A stretch of 64,000 nt of DNA from DATMTS01 sp035564555. GTDB lineage: Bacteria > Actinomycetota > Actinomycetes > Actinomycetales > Microbacteriaceae. Where the stretch lies: NCBI GenBank assembly GCA_035564555.1, contig DATMTS010000014.1, positions 1-64,000 of the forward strand, written 5' to 3'. Shown one piece after another: positions 9,159 through 17,075 of this stretch. Numbering within the stretch: position 1 is the first letter of the stretch; each line of letters begins with the position of its first letter. Both the position numbers and the translations under genes were made by a program. The notes under the pieces were generated by a model. The model made no database searches, was not told the origin of the DNA, and worked only from the letters and a program-made list of their open reading frames with translations.

Positions 9159-10790
9159 ATGAGTAAGGTTCATGGAGTGGACGATGATGCCGGTGACTGG
9201 TTCCTCACCCATGCCGAGCGCGGAAACCCTGCGACCGATGTCCAAGCCGGCAACGCGGACTCCTCGTCGTGGTCCGAGGGCAACCGAGTCCGCGCTCTCG
9301 TGCACGGGGCGACCTACTTCGCCCGGTTGCGCGAGGAGTTGACGGCGCTTCGGCCAGGGGACAGAGTGTGGTTCACCGACTGGCGGGGCGATGCGGACGA
9401 GCGGCTGCTGCCGGACGGTCCGTCCGTGGGCCAGTTGCTCGCGGGATTGGCTCGTGCGGGGGTGGAGGTGCGCGGGCTGATCTGGAGATCTCACGGAGAA
9501 CGCGTGAAGGCGCCGATCAGCGGCCTGTCCAACGAACTGCTCGGCCGGCAGATCAACGAGGCCGGGGGAGAGGTCCTGCTGGATCAGCGGGTTCGTGCGT
9601 TCGGGTCACATCATCAGAAGTTCTTCGTGCTCCGGCACAGCGACGACCCGACGCGAGACGTCGCGTTCGTCGGCGGCATCGATCTCTCCCACAGTCGACG
9701 GGATGACGCCGATCACGCTGGAGACCCGCAAGCGCTGACCATGGACCCCCGATACGGCAGACGACCACCATGGCACGATGCCGCCCTTGAGCTGCAAGGT
9801 CCCGTGGTCGCCGACGTGCTGGCCGTGTTCGCTGAACGGTGGAACGACCCTCATCCGTTGGATCACCGCAACCCGTACCGGATGCTGCTTCAACGGTTCG
9901 CTTCCATGCCCCGGCATCCGAAACCGCTGCCCGAGGCCGCGCCGGCACCGCCCCCGGCGGGTTCGCAAGCCGTGCAACTGTTGAGAACCTATGGTCCGAA
10001 ACGGCCGCCGTTCCCCTTCGCGCCGGCCGGGGAGCGCAGTATCGCGCGCGCATACACGAAGGCCTTCGGCCGAGCGCGTTCCTTGATCTACATCGAGGAC
10101 CAATATCTGTGGTCGACCGAGGTCGCCGGGGGAATCGCCCGGGCCCTCGCCGACAACCCGGGGCTGCGGGTGATCGTCGTCGTGCCCCGCTATCCGGACT
10201 CCGACGGCCCGCTTGTTGGCCCGCCAAGCCGTCTCGGTCAACTCCGCGCCATCTCGATGCTGCGCCGTCAGGCCCCGGACCGGGTCGGCGTGTTCGACCT
10301 CGAAAACAACGCGGGCACTCCCATCTACGTCCACGCGAAGATCTGCATCATCGACGACACCTGGGCCACCTGCGGGTCGGACAACTTCAACCGCCGCTCC
10401 TGGACCACCGACAGCGAACTCAGCTGCGCCGTCCTCGATACCGCCCCGGACGATTCGGACCCACACCGCCAGAGCATCGATGATCGGTCCCCTGGCCGGT
10501 TCGCCCGTGATCTGCGCCAGCAGCTCTGGGCCGAGCACCTCGGTCTCGACCGAGACGATCCACGCCTCCTCGACACCGACACGGCGCTCTCGCTCTGGAA
10601 GACCTCAGCCGAGGACCTCGATCGCTGGCATGCAACCGGACGCCGGTCCCCTCGGCCGGTCGGACAGGTACGCCAGCATAGGATCGAACCCGTCTCTGGC
10701 CTTCAACGCCTATGGGCGGCTCCGATCAACCGTCTGATCGTCGACCCGGACGGCCGCCCTCGCCGCACGCGAGGCGGTTCCGAGTTCTGA
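9159..10790 (+). CDS. Phospholipase D-like phosphodiesterase
   Basis: 543 residues with two PLD catalytic regions. The first is HHQKFFVLRH at about residue 150, which keeps His and Lys but has Arg where the HKD aspartate usually sits, as in many bacterial members. The second, at about residue 390, is canonical: HAKICIIDD followed by GSDNFNRRS. IYIEDQYLW precedes the second motif, as in PLD/cardiolipin-synthase-like enzymes. No signal peptide or membrane segment is visible, so it should act in the cytosol. It stands alone between unrelated genes. Confidence 0.85.
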   Translation: MSKVHGVDDDAGDWFLTHAERGNPATDVQAGNADSSSWSEGNRVRALVHGATYFARLREELTALRPGDRVWFTDWRGDADERLLPDGPSVGQLLAGLARAGVEVRGLIWRSHGERVKAPISGLSNELLGRQINEAGGEVLLDQRVRAFGSHHQKFFVLRHSDDPTRDVAFVGGIDLSHSRRDDADHAGDPQALTMDPRYGRRPPWHDAALELQGPVVADVLAVFAERWNDPHPLDHRNPYRMLLQRFASMPRHPKPLPEAAPAPPPAGSQAVQLLRTYGPKRPPFPFAPAGERSIARAYTKAFGRARSLIYIEDQYLWSTEVAGGIARALADNPGLRVIVVVPRYPDSDGPLVGPPSRLGQLRAISMLRRQAPDRVGVFDLENNAGTPIYVHAKICIIDDTWATCGSDNFNRRSWTTDSELSCAVLDTAPDDSDPHRQSIDDRSPGRFARDLRQQLWAEHLGLDRDDPRLLDTDTALSLWKTSAEDLDRWHATGRRSPRPVGQVRQHRIEPVSGLQRLWAAPINRLIVDPDGRPRRTRGGSEF

Positions 10791-10837
10791 AATCATGACA
10801 TCCACCTGACGCTTCGGAGCGCGCCATCTGACGGAAC

Positions 10838-10876
10838 CTTCAGCCGCGCTGATCGACTCGGGGGTCGCGGCTGAAG
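10838..10876. terminator. Hairpin between convergent genes
   Basis: CTTCAGCCGCG at 10838-10848 and its exact reverse complement at 10866-10876 form an 11-bp stem with a 17-base loop. It sits between the plus-strand phospholipase gene and the minus-strand unit ending at 10993, so it can serve both. There is no T-tract, as is common in high-GC actinobacteria. Confidence 0.55.
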
Positions 10877-10992
10877 ACTGAGCGGGGTGCGCCCAGAAGA
10901 GTGGCCACCTGGTCCACCGGTGTTGCGCGGGCTGGACGCGGTGATCATTCCTGAAGGCGCCCAGAAGCCTCGCCAGCACCTGGAGATCACGA

Positions 10993-11133
10993 CTATCGCA
11001 GATCGATGCAACAGTGCCGGTGTGGAATGGGCGACCAACTGCCCAGCGGAGTTGTCGCGGCCGCGACCAGGCCGCCCGCGACGATGCAGACGCTGCCGAG
11101 CAGGAAGAATATCGTCGCGTACCGGTCCCTCAC
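10993..11133 (-). CDS. Short single-helix membrane protein coupled to the DUF2249 gene, possibly a truncated remnant
   Basis: A GTG at 11133 overlaps the TGA of the upstream gene as GTGA, a common coupling signal. The 46-residue product begins VRDRYATIFFLLGSVCIVAG, one clear transmembrane helix. After about residue 30 the sequence loses hydrophobic character (PIPHRHCC). A larger membrane gene may have been cut short by a frameshift. No family is recognised. The start overlap and clean helix are the only support. Confidence 0.4.
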   Translation of the reverse strand: MRDRYATIFFLLGSVCIVAGGLVAAATTPLGSWSPIPHRHCCIDLR

Positions 11134-12371
11134 CTCGTGATTGCGTCCTGGTCGCGGTAGACGAGTTGCAAGCGCCAATCGGCGGGGCCGCGCTCCAGGT
11201 AGCTGACCGCGAACCGGTCCCCGGAGCGCTTTCGAAGCTGCGCCAGCAGCGGCAACGGGTCGTGAGGCGCGACCAGGACCAGGCCCTCCCGCGGACGCAG
11301 CGAGTCCAACGCTCCGAAGACGGTCGCATGCCGAATGGCATGCGGGACGGCACGCACATCCAGTTCCGGCAGTTCGGGGTCGTTCACGATGCCGCATTCG
11401 CAGACGGACTCGGTCGGTCGCGCATGGGCAGGATCGGCAACCGTCGTGTTCGCTGGCCCTCTCGGCGCGCGGGGCAAGGCGCGCTCGACATCGGCCCACA
11501 ATTCGGCCAGCGAATGCCGCGTCGATGCCGCAAGAACCGGCAGGAGCCGTTCCATCTCCGTTTTGAGCTGGTGCTCGACTGCGACCCGTAATGCCACGGT
11601 CGCGGCCGCCAGCGGAGCTGGGTCTCTTTGCGTACCGGCCTCATCCAAGAGCATGCTGATGCGCTCTTGCCCGTCGCGGAGCGTCTCGGCGAGATCGGAT
11701 TCTTGGGGGCCGACACGACCGACCTCAGGATAAAGAATGACGGCCTCGGAGGCGAACAGCGGGGAGAGGTCGGAGTGCGCCCATTCCACCAACCGGCGGC
11801 GGGCATCCTCGAGGGCGGGAGCGTCGTCCGTTACGGCGACATCCAGAAGTCGGGAGACATGCGCGGCGAGGGTGCCCGAGAGCTCGGCATGAGATCGCAT
11901 GATCGCCCCGAGAGCGACGGAGTCGGCGCCGCCGGAAGCGAGCACCAGATGATCGCCGATCGGCCGGCGACTGACGGGGACAATCGCCGCCTCATCTCCG
12001 GCAGCGCGGGAACGAGACCTTTTGCCGTCTACCAGGGTCAACAGAAGATCCGTCCGCGTCCTGGCTCGCACGGCGTGCCGGGCGCCGGCGTCCAGATAGA
12101 GCAACCCGCCTGCAGCGAGTCGCGCCCTGCTGCTTCCCACCTCGATCTCGGCCTCTCCTGTCAGCACCTGAATCAGCACGGGAACGGCTGCTTGATGCTC
12201 GTCCATGATCTGGCCGGCGTCCAGAGTGAGCCGAACTACTGCTACTCCGGACGCCTTCAAGATGCGACGGGATGCAACATGGTCCGGATTTACCGGCAGC
12301 AGCCCGATCAGGGCGTCCGCGTCATCAGCTATGACCACCACGCGCTCGCCGGCTGTTCTCGTCTCGTTCAT
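11130..12371 (-). CDS. Cupin - hemerythrin-like - DUF2249 three-domain protein
   Basis: 413 residues in three parts. Residues about 30-110 are a cupin barrel (MDEHQAAVPVLIQVLTGEAE, then YLDAGARHAV). Residues about 145-320 form a four-helix hemerythrin-like segment with spaced His and Glu (RSHAELSGTLAAHVSRLLD). Residues about 335-410 are DUF2249 (LDVRAVPHAIRHATVFGALD, PHDPLPLLAQL). DUF2249 and hemerythrin proteins cluster with nitric-oxide and denitrification genes in many bacteria, so an oxygen/NO-responsive iron or haem role is inferred. ATG 12371 has a GGAGG site. The neighbouring Cys-rich regulator and ferredoxin strengthen the redox-stress reading. Confidence 0.75.
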   Translation of the reverse strand: MNETRTAGERVVVIADDADALIGLLPVNPDHVASRRILKASGVAVVRLTLDAGQIMDEHQAAVPVLIQVLTGEAEIEVGSSRARLAAGGLLYLDAGARHAVRARTRTDLLLTLVDGKRSRSRAAGDEAAIVPVSRRPIGDHLVLASGGADSVALGAIMRSHAELSGTLAAHVSRLLDVAVTDDAPALEDARRRLVEWAHSDLSPLFASEAVILYPEVGRVGPQESDLAETLRDGQERISMLLDEAGTQRDPAPLAAATVALRVAVEHQLKTEMERLLPVLAASTRHSLAELWADVERALPRAPRGPANTTVADPAHARPTESVCECGIVNDPELPELDVRAVPHAIRHATVFGALDSLRPREGLVLVAPHDPLPLLAQLRKRSGDRFAVSYLERGPADWRLQLVYRDQDAITR

Positions 12372-12397
12372 CGTTCCTCCGCCTCACCGATTTTAGA

Positions 12398-12409
12398 GTA
12401 TCTGAATAC
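12398..12409. promoter_or_regulatory. Short dyad upstream of the cupin/hemerythrin gene
   Basis: GTATCTGAATAC has GTAT/ATAC arms and lies 27 bp before the start of the cupin-hemerythrin gene, in an AT-rich patch (GTTTAATAAGC follows) that stands out from the surrounding GC. A similar AT-rich TAATAAAC patch occurs between the regulator and ferredoxin genes. Operator function is only a guess. Confidence 0.25.
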
Positions 12410-12535
12410 GGTTTAATAAGCGACCGGGTGACCTAAGAGGAGACGAGACCCCGTCTTTCTTTGAACGGCGATCGCAACGGGGATCATTGCCGGCGGTCGC
12501 GGCGACCGGCCTCGCGGGCCGTCGCACCGAGGGGC

Positions 12536-13234
12536 TCAGAGTCCGTTGGCCGTTGTCTCGTCGTGGCCGGTTGTGGCCATTGCGCCTCGCAGCCGCACCA
12601 GGCACAACTCTGGTTCCACGAACGGCTGGAGGGTGGCTTCACCTTCAGGGTGACCGAGGTGAGCGACCAAACCGGCCAGCAGGCCCCGGTGCGCAGAGCA
12701 GACGACGCTCGGATACGCAGACGCGATGTCACGGAACGGGCACTCGTGCAAAGCGAGGACGCGCCCGTCTTCACGTATCTCGGGCGCGAACCCGATCTTC
12801 TCGAACACCCGGCTGAGCGAGCCGAGGTCGTCGCCGGAGCCTGGAGCAGACTGATCCGTGAAGAGGTGGGACCAGCGTTCCCCCGCCTGAATGGCTCGCG
12901 CCTTTGCCTCGTCGGGCGCAGAAGCGAGCGCGTCCGCGAGGACTTCACTGAGTCCCCGCAGCGATTCCTCACGGGAGGCCTTCTCGACGACCCGGTATAC
13001 CATTCTCGGGCGGCCGCGACCATTACGGTGTACAACCTCCCGAGTGATCATCCCGGCGCTCTCCAACTGCTCGAGGTGAAATCGCGCCGTGGTGACGTGG
13101 ATGCCGCAATCGCCGGCGATGGCCGTCGCGTCCAGCGGCTCCGCCGCACTTGCTAACAGCCGCAGGATTTCGCGGCGCACCGTGGAGGCCAACGCCACGT
13201 GGCGGTCGCCGTCGCGCTCGTTCACGGTCATCAT
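12536..13234 (-). CDS. ArsR/SufR-like HTH regulator with C-terminal cysteines
   Basis: Start placed at ATG 13234 (MMTVNERDGDRH); the longer frame reaches into the divergent promoter region. The N-terminal winged helix (ASTVRREILRLLASAAEPLD, HVTTARFHLEQLESAGM) matches ArsR-type DNA binding. The C-terminal region holds Cys residues in HECPFRD, VVCSAHRG and ELCLV, a spacing reminiscent of Fe-S-binding SufR-like regulators. It is divergent from a ferredoxin gene and lies behind the DUF2249 gene, so a Fe-S or NO sensor of this small regulon is a reasonable inference. Cluster binding is not shown by the sequence alone. Confidence 0.75.
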   Translation of the reverse strand: MMTVNERDGDRHVALASTVRREILRLLASAAEPLDATAIAGDCGIHVTTARFHLEQLESAGMITREVVHRNGRGRPRMVYRVVEKASREESLRGLSEVLADALASAPDEAKARAIQAGERWSHLFTDQSAPGSGDDLGSLSRVFEKIGFAPEIREDGRVLALHECPFRDIASAYPSVVCSAHRGLLAGLVAHLGHPEGEATLQPFVEPELCLVRLRGAMATTGHDETTANGL

Positions 13235-13362
13235 CACAGAATACCAGCGCGGCGTAATAAACAGGAATATTGTGCGGTTATATTGCCTGAAACGCCGAGT
13301 TTGAGCCCACATTCTTAGAAGGGGCAGCACGTGGCTATGTCATCCCGGAACCGTGCACCGAC

Positions 13363-13599
13363 GTGATGGATCGTGCTTGCGTCGACGAGTGTCCAGTGGA
13401 CTGCATCTATCAAGGCGGCAGGTCCCTGTACATCCATCCGGACGAGTGCATCGACTGCGGCGCATGCGCGCCCGTCTGCCCGGTTCAGGCGATCTTCTAC
13501 CAGGAAGACCTCCCTGCCGAGTGGTCCGAGTATGCGGATGACAGCGAGCGCTTCTTCGCCGGCGCACCTTCGGGGAGGGCGACACCGCTCGGCGAGTAG
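13363..13599 (+). CDS. fdxA: 7Fe ferredoxin (FdxA type), N-terminus apparently frameshifted
   Basis: The body is a classical 3Fe-4S/4Fe-4S ferredoxin: ACVDECPVDCIY, then IHPDECIDCGACAPVCPVQA. The family normally starts about ten residues earlier with a stretch like YVIPEPCTDVMD, whose Cys is a 3Fe-4S ligand. Exactly that peptide is encoded in frame at 13336-13368, but no in-frame start precedes it. The best ribosome site (AGAAGGGG) points at GTG 13331, which is out of frame by one base. That GTG frame ends after 11 codons at TGA 13364-13366, overlapping ATG 13366 as TGATG, so reinitiation is possible. A one-base loss near the start is the simplest explanation. Confidence 0.8.
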   Translation: MMDRACVDECPVDCIYQGGRSLYIHPDECIDCGACAPVCPVQAIFYQEDLPAEWSEYADDSERFFAGAPSGRATPLGE

Positions 13600-13647
13600 G
13601 GCCTAATGGCCCTATTCGACCCCGCCGAACCGACCTACCGTGGAGTC

Positions 13648-14034
13648 ATGAGCACATCGATCTACGATTCGCACATGCTTCACCTACGCGTCCCTAATGA
13701 GCGGGACGAGATCGAGGTGGTCGACCTGACCCTGATTCGGATCGCGGAGGATGTCGATGAACTCGACATCGATGGCAGCCCGATCGGATACATCAGGCGC
13801 GTCGGCCGCGTCTTCGTCGCATTGAGCGGTCGACGCTTGGACCACGCCACGGAATGCTCCCAGTCGCTCCTCTGGGACAAAGCGGCGTGGAAGCTATTGG
13901 AAGAAGCCGACGCGCGCTCCCGCCGGGAAGCGGCCGCCGCAGTGTTCTCGGGCCACGAGCACAACCTGCACCGACCATTGGAGAGCCTTCCGGTAGACCG
14001 GCTCAGACAGGCACAGCTCGTTCTGGTCGCCTGA
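13648..14034 (+). CDS. Hypothetical protein downstream of the ferredoxin
   Basis: About 128 residues from ATG 13648 (ATG 13606 would add 14). No family recognised. Features are an acidic, soluble N-terminal part (VPNERDEIEVVDLTLIRIAE), a beta-rich middle (IGYIRRVGRVFVALSGRRLD), a predicted amphipathic helix with DARSRREAAAAVF, and no signal or membrane segment. It follows the ferredoxin by 48 bp on the same strand and may be co-transcribed. Confidence 0.6.
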   Translation: MSTSIYDSHMLHLRVPNERDEIEVVDLTLIRIAEDVDELDIDGSPIGYIRRVGRVFVALSGRRLDHATECSQSLLWDKAAWKLLEEADARSRREAAAAVFSGHEHNLHRPLESLPVDRLRQAQLVLVA

Positions 14035-14148
14035 GCTCACAGGCGCGGCCGGTGGCGTTGACCAGCGCCATAGCCGCAGACGCGTGTGACGATTGCTCCG
14101 CCGAAGCGGGCGGCTCGGCCAGGCCGCTGCGGCTCGCGGGACAGCGAC

Positions 14149-14289
14149 CTACTCGATGCCGGCTGTCGCGATCGCTTCCTCTCGGTCCGGACAGGCGCGC
14201 AACGCGACGATCCGGCCATGCTGAATGGTGATGACCGCCCTTCGCGTCGCGGAGCGCCACGTCGGACCCAAGCGACGCGGCCGCGTCAC
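14149..14289 (-). pseudogene. Possible C-terminal fragment of an NTF2/SnoaL-like protein
   Basis: A 46-codon minus-strand frame reads RRAVITIQHGRIVALRACPD then REEAIATAGIE and a stop. This is the pattern of the last strand and helix of SnoaL-like proteins (motif GRIVALRxxxDREEAL). Upstream the same frame hits a stop and the N-terminal two-thirds of the domain is not recovered intact. The rest of 14035-14416 holds nothing else convincing. Confidence 0.35.
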
Positions 14290-14416
14290 CTACTGGGTCA
14301 TCGTCCGAGCACCTACCAGTCAGGCTTCCCTCGGCAGGCAGCAAGAACTGCTGAGCAACGGTCACTCCCCGCGAGCTCACCGGCCGGTGACGCCGGGGTC
14401 GGCTGCGTCCGGTGCC

Positions 14417-14785
14417 CTAGACGCGGTCGTGAAGCGTGATGTGGTAGCCGTCAGGGTCGGCGAAGGTGAACGTGCGACCGAATGGGCCGTCGATCGGAGC
14501 CGAGACGATCGTGTGGCCGTCGGCGGCGAGAGCGTCATGGACGGCTTGGACGTCGGTGGCGTGGAGCCAGATCGCGGCGCCGATCCCGGGTCGAGTGACG
14601 GACTCAAGATCGGTGCCGGGAACGATGTCTCGCAGGGCGAACGCGATCGGCTTCGTCTCGAAGACGACAGCATGGGGTGGGCCCGCCTGCGAGCGGACGA
14701 GGCCGAGGTATTGCTCGTAGAACGCCTGGGACGCGTCGAGATCGCGAGCCTGGAGAGATATGAAGTCGGGGCCGGTGGCGGGCAT
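14417..14785 (-). CDS. VOC (glyoxalase/bleomycin-resistance) family protein
   Basis: 122 residues with the paired beta-alpha-beta-beta-beta units of the vicinal-oxygen-chelate fold: LQARDLDASQAFYEQYLGL at the start and FTFADPDGYHITLHD at the end, the usual metal-site Glu/His positions being partly kept. It is divergent from a MarR gene and both share a 62-bp spacer holding two dyads, so it is very likely the MarR target. A detoxification or resistance role fits family and context; the substrate is unknown. Confidence 0.83.
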   Translation of the reverse strand: MPATGPDFISLQARDLDASQAFYEQYLGLVRSQAGPPHAVVFETKPIAFALRDIVPGTDLESVTRPGIGAAIWLHATDVQAVHDALAADGHTIVSAPIDGPFGRTFTFADPDGYHITLHDRV

Positions 14786-14804
14786 GGGATACTCCTTCTT
14801 GTCG

Positions 14805-14820
14805 TGTCAGGTTTCTGACA
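14805..14820. promoter_or_regulatory. MarR-type operator 1
   Basis: TGTCAG-GTTT-CTGACA is a perfect 6-bp inverted repeat in the spacer between the divergent VOC and marR genes. It shares the core TGTCA/TGACA with the second dyad at 14832-14849, which argues for one dimeric repressor binding both. Confidence 0.6.
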
Positions 14821-14831
14821 TAACTCAGTCT

Positions 14832-14849
14832 ATGTCAGAATGTTGACAT
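14832..14849. promoter_or_regulatory. MarR-type operator 2, overlapping the marR start
   Basis: ATGTCA-GAATGT-TGACAT has perfect 6-bp arms and overlaps the marR ATG at 14848, so binding would block marR expression itself. It is centred 28 bp from operator 1. Confidence 0.6.
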
Positions 14850-15324
14850 GCGTCAAGCTGACACGAGTCACGATGGAATCGACCTGGAGACGTCACTGGG
14901 CTACCTGCTCAAGGAGGCCTCGAGCACCCTTCGGTCGGCCATGGAAGCGGTCCTTCGTCCGCTCGGGATGACCGTGACGCAATACTCCTGCCTCGAATTG
15001 CTCGCTCAACGCCCAGGTCTGTCGAACTCCGAACTCGCGCGAGGTGCGTTCGTGACACGGCAGTCGATGAACGTACTGCTGCAAGCATTGGAACGAGACG
15101 GCTACGTGATCCGTCCTGCGGAGGGTCGCGTTGGGAAGGTTCTTCCCACACAGCTCACGGCGCGGGGGCGGCGGAGCCTTGAGAAGGCGACCGTCGCGGT
15201 CCGATCCGTAGAGGTCAGGATGACGGCCGGCATGACGCAGGAAGAGCGGTCCGGTGCGTTCCTAATCCTGCAGAGCATGATCCGTTCCCTACGCAACGAC
15301 GAGGAGGGTGGAGCGCCCCGGTAG
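14848..15324 (+). CDS. MarR family transcriptional regulator
   Basis: 158 residues with the central winged helix (MTVTQYSCLELLAQRPGLSN, SELARGAFVTRQSMNVLLQA, RDGYVIRPAEGRVGKVLPTQ) and flanking dimerisation helices. It is divergent from a VOC gene and its start is covered by a TGTCA-type dyad, which predicts autoregulation and control of the VOC gene. Such regulators are usually relieved by phenolic or electrophilic ligands. Confidence 0.9.
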   Translation: MRQADTSHDGIDLETSLGYLLKEASSTLRSAMEAVLRPLGMTVTQYSCLELLAQRPGLSNSELARGAFVTRQSMNVLLQALERDGYVIRPAEGRVGKVLPTQLTARGRRSLEKATVAVRSVEVRMTAGMTQEERSGAFLILQSMIRSLRNDEEGGAPR

Positions 15325-15360
15325 GCGGCCGTGCTGGGCGTGGACGGCTAGCATTCGGGG

Positions 15361-15588
15361 ATGACCATTCCGGCTCCGATCGACGACGTGCCAATCGGCA
15401 GTGAAGTAATTCGCCTCGGGCAGTTCCTGAAGTTCGCGGGACTGCTCGATTCCGGCGGAAACGTGAAAGAAGCGGTCCTCGACGGCCTCGTGGCCGTCAA
15501 CGGCGAAGTTGATCTCCGACGCGGACGGCAGTTGCAGTTCGGAGACATCGTCAGCTTCGATGGACGCAGGGTTCGCGTCTGCCCGTAA
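15361..15588 (+). CDS. Small S4-domain RNA-binding protein (YbcJ-like)
   Basis: 75 residues, almost entirely an S4 RNA-binding fold: IRLGQFLKFAGLLDSGGNVK, then VLDGLVAVNGEVDLRRGRQL and GDIVSFDGRRVRV. Stand-alone S4 proteins of this length (YbcJ/YaaA group) bind structured RNA, with roles around the ribosome. It is monocistronic, 36 bp after marR. Confidence 0.85.
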   Translation: MTIPAPIDDVPIGSEVIRLGQFLKFAGLLDSGGNVKEAVLDGLVAVNGEVDLRRGRQLQFGDIVSFDGRRVRVCP

Positions 15589-15695
15589 GGAGCTGGGGGC
15601 GTCCCGGCTTGCGCGAAGCGCTCTAGATAGCGTCTGACGCTGACACGGCAGATACCGGTCCCATCGCAAGGTCGACACGGATCCGGGCGGTACAG

Positions 15696-16862
15696 CTAAC
15701 GGCCGCACGTGGGGCCGTGACCGAAGTCCAGCCAGGTGGGCAGGTGTTTCCTGAACGCGGCTCTCTGCGCCGGCGAGTCGGTGACGGCCCAGTCGACCTT
15801 CGCATTGACTTCGGACTCGTATTTGTCCCACTCGAACCAGTTGATCATCTTGAGGTCCGGGAACCGCTCGGGCACGTCGGGTGCCAGGACCTGCTCCCAC
15901 CACGCCTGCTTGATCGCCAGACCGTTGGAGGAGTCGCGTGCGGTGTTCACCAGTGCTGCAGTTTCTGCGATCGCGACCGGTTTCCCGTGCTGGACCCCGT
16001 AGACGGTGTAGAAGTTGGGAACGGCGAGGTCATTGCCGCCTGCGCCGTTGTAGGTGCCCGTGAGCTGTTGGGCGAACTTGTTCGGCTCCGGAATCACGTT
16101 CGCTCCCCACGGGTAGGTGTTGCCCCAGTGATAGAGCGACATCGCTACCCAATCGACGGCCGCGTCGCCTGGGTAATACGGGGCATACGGGTCGTCGTGG
16201 CCGTTCACCACTCCGTCACGATTCGTGTCCAGCGCCGTGTAATCCGCGGTCCGGCGTTTCACCTGGAAGGCCCCACCGGCGAAGGGGTAGCCGCCTCCGT
16301 AATTGGGGGCCCACATCGTGGCGCTCGATGGGGCGGCGTGTACCGCGGCGGCGACTCGGCGGAATGCTGCGACGTATTCGGCGGGTTGTTCGCCCCACGG
16401 GTACCAGGAGCCGTTCATTTCGTGAGCGAAACGCACGATCACTGGAACTCCGCTGTGGTTGATGCGCGTCAGGACGCTGCGGAGTTCCGTGAGCGCGGCA
16501 TCCGTGACAGAGGAGAGCCCAGCGGTGGGCTGCAGAGTGAGGAGGAGCGTGGCGCCTTGCGCTCGGACCTGAGCGGCCGCGCCGAGGATATTCTTGCGAT
16601 CCGTCGCCGTGAACGGGATCCCGGCAAACGAGACCGCGACCGCCGGATGGTGTCCGAGATGTGCGGCGTAAGCGGCGAGCCGTTCCCGCCCCCAGTCAAG
16701 GTTCACTCCGAAGAGCACGCCATTGCGAGAGCCGGTGGGCCGGGCGGGTGTCGGGCACGAACTCGAAATCGCGGCCGGAACCGACACCGTCGCGCAACCG
16801 CCGAGCCCGAGCGACAGGAACACCCCGATCGTGAATACCAGGGCTCGTGAGAAGCGCAGCAC
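15696..16862 (-). CDS. Secreted glycoside hydrolase family 26 lipoprotein (mannanase-like)
   Basis: 388 residues with a lipoprotein signal (hydrophobic stretch then LGGC, Cys about residue 23). The TIM-barrel body carries GH26 hallmarks: acid/base Glu in VIVRFAHEMNGSWYPWGEQP, WAPNYGGGYPF, a substrate-strand YHWGNTYPWG, and a nucleophile Glu in KPVAIAETAAL. GH26 enzymes cleave beta-mannans and some mixed-linkage glucans. It diverges from the giant GH43 gene across about 210 bp, suggesting joint polysaccharide use or remodelling at the cell surface. Confidence 0.85.
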   Translation of the reverse strand: MLRFSRALVFTIGVFLSLGLGGCATVSVPAAISSSCPTPARPTGSRNGVLFGVNLDWGRERLAAYAAHLGHHPAVAVSFAGIPFTATDRKNILGAAAQVRAQGATLLLTLQPTAGLSSVTDAALTELRSVLTRINHSGVPVIVRFAHEMNGSWYPWGEQPAEYVAAFRRVAAAVHAAPSSATMWAPNYGGGYPFAGGAFQVKRRTADYTALDTNRDGVVNGHDDPYAPYYPGDAAVDWVAMSLYHWGNTYPWGANVIPEPNKFAQQLTGTYNGAGGNDLAVPNFYTVYGVQHGKPVAIAETAALVNTARDSSNGLAIKQAWWEQVLAPDVPERFPDLKMINWFEWDKYESEVNAKVDWAVTDSPAQRAAFRKHLPTWLDFGHGPTCGR

Positions 16863-16961
16863 CGGGCCACTTTACAAGAGAGGTGCTTCGGATTCGTGGT
16901 CGGCACATTGCATGGAGCTACCACGAGCGCGATGAGGCGCGGCGTGGCCCCGGCGCTTGTT

Positions 16962-16971
16962 CACATATGTG
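16962..16971. promoter_or_regulatory. Palindrome in the GH26/GH43 divergent spacer
   Basis: CACATATGTG, a perfect 10-bp palindrome, lies about 15 bp before a -10-like TATGCT at 16986-16991 reading toward the GH43 gene. The 213-bp spacer (16863-17075) holds no other clear element. Confidence 0.3.
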
Positions 16972-17075
16972 CGCTCCTGAGTGACTATGCTCGGATTCTT
17001 GGTAGTTGGTTGCGAACGACTGTCAACTTAAGGAGCTTTTTGTTCCTTATCGCGCTGAAGCGAGGAGACGTGCCA

